NCBI RefSeq assembly: GCF_019774615.1
Contig: NZ_CP081497.1
Span: 2,108,001 to 2,172,000, forward strand
Direction: 5' to 3'
Length of the DNA: 64,000 bases
Source of the DNA: Streptomyces sp. BHT-5-2
GTDB lineage: Bacteria; Actinomycetota; Actinomycetes; Streptomycetales; Streptomycetaceae
Part shown: positions 58,809 to 64,000 of the stretch, piece after piece
How positions within the stretch are numbered: the first letter of the stretch is position 1
Layout: each line of letters starts with the position of its first letter
Notes under the pieces: model-generated
Told to the model about the DNA's origin: nothing
Database searches by the model: none
What the model saw: only the letters and a program-made list of their open reading frames with translations
Program-made: the position numbers and the translations under genes

Positions 58809-59600
58809 TCAGCGCAGGCTGGTGACGGGGGTGTCCTGCCCCCGGCCCTGGCGGATCGCGATCTCCACGGGTGAGTACGCGCCGTCGGCCCGCTCCAGTT
58901 CGTACGGCGCGGCCGGCATCAGCGGCGGTTGGGCCATGAAGCGCGGCCGCGCCCCATGGTGCGGTTGCGCCGCGTGCACCAGGAACGGGTGGCACAGGAA
59001 GACGTCGCCCGGCGACCCGGTGGCGAGGGCGAGTGACCGGTGGTCGGACGCCGCCACCAGATCGGGCGCAAGGTCCAGCCCGCTCGCCCCGTCCTCCCCG
59101 TATTTCTCCAGCACCTTCGGCACGTCGAGGTGTGAGCCGACCCGGATCCGGGTCGGGGCGTCCTCCGCACCGACCTCGCTGAACAGGAACAGCATCAGCA
59201 ACGCCCGGCCGCGGGAGCGCAGATTCGTGAAGTACCAGCTCTCGCCCTCCGGCAGATAGCTCCCCTCGATGTGCCAGCCCGCGTCGTCCGGCTCCTCGTC
59301 GTGCGGGAAGCGCAGCGGGAACGAGCCCAGCGAGTAGCGCGGCTCCCAGCGTCCCGCGCCGACGAGCAGGTCGTACGCGTGGTGCAGGACGGGGGAGTTG
59401 GGGGCGGCGGCGAACGGTCCCTGTGCCATGCCGCCCACCCAGTGCACCGGCTGCGTCCACGTCGCCGGATCGTCCGGGTCGCAGCCCGTTTCCCGCCACA
59501 GCAGCCGCGCGCAGTCCGCGGCCACGCGCGGTGCCACGGCGCCCTCCAATTTCACGAAGCCGTCGCGGAGGAAACGGGATACCAAGGTCGTGTCATCCAT
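58809..59600 (-). CDS. Phytanoyl-CoA dioxygenase (PhyH)-family Fe(II)/2-oxoglutarate oxygenase-like protein
   Basis: 263 aa. PhyH-fold landmarks: FLRDGFVKLEGAVAPRVAAD at the start, the metal motif in DAGWHIEGSYLPEG, distal His in VFLCHPFLVHAA and the 2-oxoglutarate Arg in ARPRFMAQPP. The usual His-x-Asp is His-x-Glu here. ATG 59600 is preferred to an ATG seven codons upstream. Substrate unknown; stands alone between two regulators and the sheath-like pair. Confidence 0.85.
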   Translation of the reverse strand: MDDTTLVSRFLRDGFVKLEGAVAPRVAADCARLLWRETGCDPDDPATWTQPVHWVGGMAQGPFAAAPNSPVLHHAYDLLVGAGRWEPRYSLGSFPLRFPHDEEPDDAGWHIEGSYLPEGESWYFTNLRSRGRALLMLFLFSEVGAEDAPTRIRVGSHLDVPKVLEKYGEDGASGLDLAPDLVAASDHRSLALATGSPGDVFLCHPFLVHAAQPHHGARPRFMAQPPLMPAAPYELERADGAYSPVEIAIRQGRGQDTPVTSLR

Positions 59601-59918
59601 GCCGTCATCGTGCAGCGGCACCGGCCCCGATCACCCGACCTGTTCCGCACCGCTTTTGTCGGGTGTCCACCGAGCCCAGTCGCTCGGCGAACCATCGGAT
59701 GGTGCGTCGCACTCGTGCGGACGTGCCAGGCCGGGGTGCCGACCGAGGTCCCGCCGTCCAGTCCGAGCCGCCGGCGAGTCAAGCCACCGTCCCCCTACCG
59801 GCTGAATCCACCCGCGGCTCGGCCTATCTGGTCGGCCCTCGGGTAGGCCGCGAGGAATTGGCCTGCCGACGGGCCGAAGCGTGCGCACCGAGGAACGAGG
59901 ACAGGGAGTCACCCGGCC

Positions 59919-60518
59919 ATGAGCATGGAACAGCAGTACCTGAACAACCAGCAGCTGAAGGATCTGGTCGCCATCAGCGACTTCCAGGGCTTCCAGCCGG
60001 TGTCGACGGACAGCTACTCGGACGGGGAGATCCTCAAGACCATCACGGCCAAGAGCGGCATGAAGATCCTTCTCTTCTGCGCCATCCAGACCGCGGTCGT
60101 CGGCTCCGGCAACAAAGTCTTCGGCGAGTTCGTGATGAACGGCGAGAAGATCAACGTCAAGGAGATCTACAAGGAGTTCGACGTGCGCGACGACCTGAGC
60201 CTCCAGTCGAAGATCGATCCCGGTGAGCTGACGCCGCGCCGTCTGCAGCGTTTCTACCGTGTCCAGATCAACGAGTACCTCCTACAGAACCCGGATATTG
60301 CCCCGTATCTGTGGAAGAAGTACTCCACTTTGAAGGAGGAGTTCCGGGCCGTTACGTTTCCGGGCGCCGAGTCTCTGGTGGCAACCCGAGAGGAGGGGCT
60401 CTACCTGCTCGAAACGTACAAAACCCTCGATGACCGTCTGGGCCTCAACATCGCCGAGCGCATCCGACGGGTGCTGCTCGCACGGGGGGTCATTACCATC
60501 CAGGACATCGTCGAGTAG
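59919..60518 (+). CDS. Unknown Lys-rich 199-aa protein, possibly structural
   Basis: The product begins MSMEQQYLNNQQLKDLVAIS. Predicted beta-rich middle (MKILLFCAIQTAVVGSGNKV, FGEFVMNGEKINVKEIYKEF) and helical C-terminus (YLLETYKTLDDRLGLNIAER). No signal peptide or membrane helix, no enzymatic motif seen. Lys, Asn, Gln, Tyr and Ile are much more common than in neighbouring products, suggesting acquisition or constraint for assembly. 207 nt downstream is a tail-sheath-like gene in the same direction. I do not recognise the family. Confidence 0.8.
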   Translation: MSMEQQYLNNQQLKDLVAISDFQGFQPVSTDSYSDGEILKTITAKSGMKILLFCAIQTAVVGSGNKVFGEFVMNGEKINVKEIYKEFDVRDDLSLQSKIDPGELTPRRLQRFYRVQINEYLLQNPDIAPYLWKKYSTLKEEFRAVTFPGAESLVATREEGLYLLETYKTLDDRLGLNIAERIRRVLLARGVITIQDIVE

Positions 60519-60725
60519 TGGCCGCGCCGGGGCCGGCGAGGCGGTTCCTGCTGGTCCAGTTCTTTGGGCTCCAACCGGTCTCCCGTGCGTGGGATGTCTT
60601 GGCGAGGGGCACGGCGTCAAGGCCGAGACCTGGGGTCGCACGGTCGAGTGGTCCTCGTTCGCTCGTCTCGCCCGGTGGGGAGATATCGCTCCGGTCAAGT
60701 GGTGTCGAGACGTAGGAGGCAAGGC

Positions 60726-61055
60726 ATGGATATCCCGGCAGTGGATGAAGTCCTGGTGGAGGGGCTGAAGGAGGGGATCGAGGAGTCGGTCCCCTTTGAA
60801 GGCTCCGAGGTGACACCGGAGACGCTGGCGGCCCATAAAGAGAGCGTGGGCGGGTTTCTACGTGGCAAGTGGGAGCAGGGGGTGCTGAAGGGCAGCATTC
60901 CCGAGGAGGCGTTCTCCGTGCAGTGCGACGAGAAGAACAACCCGCCGGCTGCCGTGGCTGAGGGCATCGTGACGTGCGACATTGCCATCGCTCCGACCCG
61001 CCCCGCGGAGTACGTGGTGTTCTCGATCTCGCAGAGTGTCCTGAAACCGGCGTGA
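60726..61055 (+). CDS. Stand-alone phage tail-sheath C-terminal-domain-like protein
   Basis: 109 aa. GFLRGKWEQGVLKGSIPEEA, FSVQCDEKNNPP and VTCDIAIAPTRPAEYVVFSI match the conserved C-terminal domain of contractile tail sheath proteins (W-x-x-G-x-L-x-G-x-x-x-E-E-A-F-x-V-x-C-D and x-I-x-P-x-x-P-A-E-x-V-x-F). Full sheaths are 350-500 aa; here only the last ~100 residues exist, with an own ATG and TAGGAGG 8 nt upstream, so this is an independent gene. No tube, baseplate or ATPase gene is nearby. Confidence 0.8.
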   Translation: MDIPAVDEVLVEGLKEGIEESVPFEGSEVTPETLAAHKESVGGFLRGKWEQGVLKGSIPEEAFSVQCDEKNNPPAAVAEGIVTCDIAIAPTRPAEYVVFSISQSVLKPA

Positions 61056-61173
61056 GCAGGTCTGCGGGTGAAGGGGCGGGAGTGCAGGGTTGTCCGGGTA
61101 TTCCGAAATCCCCTACGTCCGGTAGGCATCGGAGAGGGCCGGGTGTTCGACCACCAACTCCCGCCGGAAAGGC

Positions 61174-61203
61174 GCCCCGCCCCTGCCGCAGCAGGGACGG
61201 GGC
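61174..61203. terminator. Terminator stem after the sheath-like gene
   Basis: GCCCCGCCCCTGC and GCAGGGACGGGGC pair over 13 positions with one mismatch and a CGCA loop. Placed between convergent genes, it can serve both. Confidence 0.78.
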
Positions 61204-61268
61204 GTCTCCTATGCCGTGCTCGGGCCGGCGCGCGGTGGCCCGAGCGGTGGCCGGACGGCGGGGCGTCG

Positions 61269-61553
61269 TCAGTGGTGCGAGTGGGCGTGCTTGCCGAGCG
61301 AGGACTTGCCGAACGCGGACTTGGTGGCGCCCTGCGGCGACTTGAGCTTGTCCGCGGTCTTGGCGACGGCGTTGACGACCGCACCCACGTTGACCGGGGG
61401 CTTCTTGACGACGTTCTTGGCGATCGGACTGCTGTCGATCAGGTTCTTCGCGTCTGCCGCGACCCCCCGGTGGCCGTCGGCGAACGCGGGGGCGGCGACG
61501 CCCAGGGCCATTACCGCGCCGGCAACAACCGCAGCGGCCTTGGAATACGTCAT
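61269..61553 (-). CDS. Small secreted basic protein
   Basis: 94 aa. Signal peptide about 1-25 (AAAVVAGAVMALGVAAPAFA). The mature part is Lys/Ala/Val-rich with AKNLIDSSPIAKNVVKKPPV and VNAVAKTADKLKSPQG, ending GKHAHSHH, a histidine cluster that could bind metal. It resembles short exported streptomycete proteins of unknown role. No cysteines, so not a chaplin. Confidence 0.8.
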   Translation of the reverse strand: MTYSKAAAVVAGAVMALGVAAPAFADGHRGVAADAKNLIDSSPIAKNVVKKPPVNVGAVVNAVAKTADKLKSPQGATKSAFGKSSLGKHAHSHH

Positions 61554-61774
61554 GGTGGACAGTCCCTTTCTGCTTCGGAGAACAAGCGGCGTCTACCGCC
61601 GGCTCGACGGACGTCCCGCGAGCGCTCTTCCGCCCGCGGCACGTCTTCGTCGGCACACACCCAAACGGCCCCGTCGCCCGCAGGACACGGCACCGGTCCC
61701 CGCTGGTGCGGAATGCACCCGAACGTGTCGAAACAGTCAGGACATTTCCCGGCTGATGGGGCGGGGGCCGGGTG

Positions 61775-63160
61775 TCACGTCCGTAAGCGCCTCCGGCCCG
61801 GCTGGTGCAGCAGCAAGGTGAACGCCGCCGCCACCAGGGACACGCCTCCGGCCAGCAGATATGCGCCGTTGTAGCCCCAGGCGCCGACCACCGCCGAGCC
61901 CAGCCCGCCGCCGAACAGGCCGCTGACGAGCTTGCCGCTGTAGACCAGGCCGTAGTTGGTGGCGTTGTAGTTCTCGCCGAAGTAGTCGGGCGTGAGGGCC
62001 GCGAAGAGCGGATAGAAGGCACCGCCGCCGAAACCGGAGAGAAAGGCGAAGAACAGGAACAGCCACTGGCTGCGCAGGTCCCCGGCCCAGAGCACCCCGA
62101 ACTGCGCCAGCCCCAGCACCACGATCACGAAGACCAGGGTGTTCTTCCGGCCCCACAGGTCCGACAGCCAGCCGACCACGGCCCGTCCGACGCCGTTGAC
62201 GACCGACATCACCCCCATCGACGATGCCGCCACCAGCGGGCCGAACCCCACGTCCTTGGCGAAGTCCACCTGGAACGAGATCCCGAAGATCGAGACGCCG
62301 GCGGTCAGTACCACGCTCACCCACATCAGCGGGAGCATGCCGCTGCGGACCGCCTCACCGGGCGTGAACTGCCGTACGGCCGGCGGATTCCGCGCCAGCA
62401 ACACAGCGCTTTTCCCGCTCTTCCCGCCGGAGTGCGGTCGCCCGCCGGTATGCGGCGGATCGACCTCCGCGGGCCACCAGTTCTTCGGTGGATCCTTGAA
62501 GAACCAGGCGCAGGCCGTCACCACGATCAGTACGTACACCCCGATGCCGTCCAGGATCTCCTTGAAATCACTGCTGTCGAAGGCGTAGTTGAAGACGAAG
62601 ATGAACGGCAGTGCGCCGTAGGCGAATCCGCCGTTGACGAACCCGGTCTTCGCGCCACGCCGTTCCGGGAACCATTTGCCCACCATGTTGATGCAGGTGG
62701 CATAGACGAGTCCGGAGCCGATCCCGCCGACGAACCCAAAGCCGAAGATCGCCGCCAGGACATGGTGGAAGTGCCCCAGGGCGACGAAACCCAGCAGGGT
62801 CAGCACCGCCCCGACGAACATCGCCCGCCGCGCGGTCAGCAGGCCGCGTTCCCGTAACCAGCCTGCCGGAAAGGCGATTCCGGCCTGGCAGAACACCCAG
62901 ACGCTGAGAATCCAGAAGGTGTCGCCCTGCGTCCAGCCGTGGGCGTGCGACAGCGTGCCCTCGGCCGATCCATAGGCGTATTCGGAGACGCTGATGGCCA
63001 TCATCGCGACCCACGGCAGATACACCATCAGTTTTCGCGAGCGGTCACCGAGCAGTTCCCGGTCGCTTTCGCCGACCCGGTACACCCGCCCCTCTCCGTC
63101 GACGATTTCCTGAAATGTCGTTGCCGTCGTTTCCGCGCCGTCCCGCCCGCTGCGGTCCAT
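61775..63160 (-). CDS. OFA-family MFS transporter (oxalate/formate antiporter-like)
   Basis: 461 aa, twelve transmembrane helices with a central cytoplasmic loop (DPPKNWWPAEVDPPH). OFA traits: VYLPWVAMMAISVSEYAYGS, FVGGIGSGLVYATCINMVGK then WFPERRGAKTGFVNGG, and MGVMSVVNGVGRAVVGWLSD. The start is ATG 63160 with GGTGAGGG close upstream; longer in-frame starts add no conserved sequence. Substrate likely a small carboxylate. The same-strand acyl-CoA synthetase 180 nt upstream supports a carboxylate-uptake operon. Confidence 0.9.
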   Translation of the reverse strand: MDRSGRDGAETTATTFQEIVDGEGRVYRVGESDRELLGDRSRKLMVYLPWVAMMAISVSEYAYGSAEGTLSHAHGWTQGDTFWILSVWVFCQAGIAFPAGWLRERGLLTARRAMFVGAVLTLLGFVALGHFHHVLAAIFGFGFVGGIGSGLVYATCINMVGKWFPERRGAKTGFVNGGFAYGALPFIFVFNYAFDSSDFKEILDGIGVYVLIVVTACAWFFKDPPKNWWPAEVDPPHTGGRPHSGGKSGKSAVLLARNPPAVRQFTPGEAVRSGMLPLMWVSVVLTAGVSIFGISFQVDFAKDVGFGPLVAASSMGVMSVVNGVGRAVVGWLSDLWGRKNTLVFVIVVLGLAQFGVLWAGDLRSQWLFLFFAFLSGFGGGAFYPLFAALTPDYFGENYNATNYGLVYSGKLVSGLFGGGLGSAVVGAWGYNGAYLLAGGVSLVAAAFTLLLHQPGRRRLRT

Positions 63161-63339
63161 ACCCTCACCTTGAAATCCTCGGAATGGAAAGAACTCGACC
63201 GGCAGAACTCGGTCGGCAGAAACCAGTCGGCAGAGTCCGGTCGGCGCGGCGCGCCCGCCGCCCACCCCCGTCGTGCACCCGGAGAACTGCCTGCCCGGAG
63301 AACGGCCTCCCCAGAGAGCTTCCTGCCGGTAGGGCGGGT

Positions 63340-64000
63340 TCAGGAGCCGAGCAGCAGCCCCGCGGCCCGCGCCCAGCGGTACTTCGCGCCGAGCACCGCC
63401 ACCGGCCGCTCGGTCGTGTACGGGTACGCGACCACCCCGCGCTCGAAGAGCCGCGCGGCCGCCTCCTCGACCTCGGTGTCGCCGGCCAGCGACGCCACCA
63501 CCGGCTTCTCGATCCCCTGCGCCCGGAACTCCTCGACCACCCGCCCGGTCAGCTCCGCGAAGACCGCCGGCGGGGTGACGAGGGTGTGCCAGTAGCCCAG
63601 CACCAGCGCATGGATCCGCGGGTCCGACAGGCCCAGCCGGAGCGCCGCCTCGTAGGTGGCGGGCGGCTCGCCGCCGGTGATGTCGATCGGATTGCCCGCG
63701 GAGCCGAACGGCGGGATCAGGCGGCGGAACGCGGCGTCGAGATCGGCCGGGATGTCCATCAGGCGCAGCCCGTTGTCGACCAGCGCGTCCGACAGCAGCA
63801 CCCCGGAGCCGCCCGCACCGGTGATGACCACGACGTTGTCGCCCCGGGGGACCGGCAGTACCGGCAGCGCCCGGGCGTACTCCAGCAGGTCGGCGAGGCC
63901 CGGCGCCCGGATCACCCCCGCCTGCCGCAGGATGTCGTCGTAGACCGCGTCATCGCCCGCCAGCGCACCGGTGTGCGAGCCGGCGGCCCGCGCCCCCGCA
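63340..64000 (-). CDS. ADP-forming acyl/acetate-CoA ligase family protein (C-terminal part, cut by window edge)
   Basis: At least 219 aa visible. SHTGALAGDDAVYDDILRQA followed by RAPGLADLLEYARALPVLPV and VVVITGAGGSGVLLSDALVD correspond to the CoA-ligase/succinyl-CoA-synthetase-like domain of NDP-forming acetate-CoA ligases. SAGNPIDITGGEPPATYEAA is also typical. The 5' part lies beyond the window. The stop precedes the OFA transporter, so a transport-activation pair is likely. Confidence 0.88.
   Translation of the reverse strand, partial: AGARAAGSHTGALAGDDAVYDDILRQAGVIRAPGLADLLEYARALPVLPVPRGDNVVVITGAGGSGVLLSDALVDNGLRLMDIPADLDAAFRRLIPPFGSAGNPIDITGGEPPATYEAALRLGLSDPRIHALVLGYWHTLVTPPAVFAELTGRVVEEFRAQGIEKPVVASLAGDTEVEEAAARLFERGVVAYPYTTERPVAVLGAKYRWARAAGLLLGS

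Noticed and set aside
59919..61055. Complete extracellular contractile injection system
   Set aside because: Only a sheath C-terminal-like domain is present; no tube, baseplate, spike or AAA+ ATPase gene is in the window.
1..64000. tRNA, rRNA or CRISPR structures
   Set aside because: No cloverleaf with a conserved T-loop, no rRNA segment and no regularly spaced repeats were recognised by eye.

Overview
The window is very GC-rich actinobacterial chromosome. The codon pattern, mixed ATG/GTG/TTG starts, short GGAGG-type ribosome sites, stem-only terminators and gene content (RamR/AmfR-like regulator with a class III lanthipeptide synthetase, OFA-family MFS, DUF1266, Ala-rich polymorphic toxin) point to Streptomyces or a close relative. 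I recognised no rRNA, tRNA or CRISPR array. The gene order looks like accessory chromosome-arm DNA, with many one- to four-gene operons, numerous regulators and two decayed insertion sequences.

Layout. 0.2-6.1 kb: a compact class III lanthipeptide cluster with a degenerate response-regulator activator, a LanKC synthetase, a 35-residue precursor missing from length-filtered gene calls, a hairpin, and a prolyl-oligopeptidase likely to act on the leader. 6.3-20 kb: small hypotheticals, methyltransferase, VOC, GNAT, an aminotransferase-fold protein with no lysine at all, two metallo-beta-lactamase-fold proteins (one translationally coupled to a DedA/VTT protein), a holin/phosphodiesterase fusion, an amino-acid permease and a Gly-rich secreted protein. 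20.4-23 kb: cupredoxin plus membrane protein, then a decayed stretch with an ISL3-type remnant and three very small ORFs. 23-37.7 kb: ordinary metabolism and regulation (XRE regulator with a perfect operator, pterin dehydratase, YihY, DUF1266, aldo/keto reductase, acyl-CoA synthetase, LysR and transporter, secreted sialidase, PadR with a membrane partner).

37.7-50 kb is the most accessory part: a glycosyltransferase whose 3' end appears to have lost its stop, a tightly overlapping GTPase plus two-membrane-protein operon, a TIM-barrel-like protein of a family often labelled abortive infection, an IS630-type remnant, and a large Ala-rich polymorphic toxin with a coupled putative immunity gene. 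50-57 kb: a lipoprotein that appears to start at AUC, FdhD, a GntR regulator, chorismate mutase, and a LigD-type operon in which the ligase gene is internally deleted and its catalytic lysine is replaced by arginine. 57-64 kb: two regulators, a PhyH-like dioxygenase, an unusual Lys-rich unknown protein next to a small stand-alone tail-sheath C-terminal-domain protein, a small secreted protein, an oxalate/formate-type transporter and the edge of an acyl-CoA synthetase.

The best candidates for something new are the lanthipeptide (one Cys, no Ser-x2-Ser labionin motif), the GTPase/membrane operon, the unknown/sheath-like pair, and the ligase-dead LigD operon. Assignments rest on reading the translations by eye; no database search was run.
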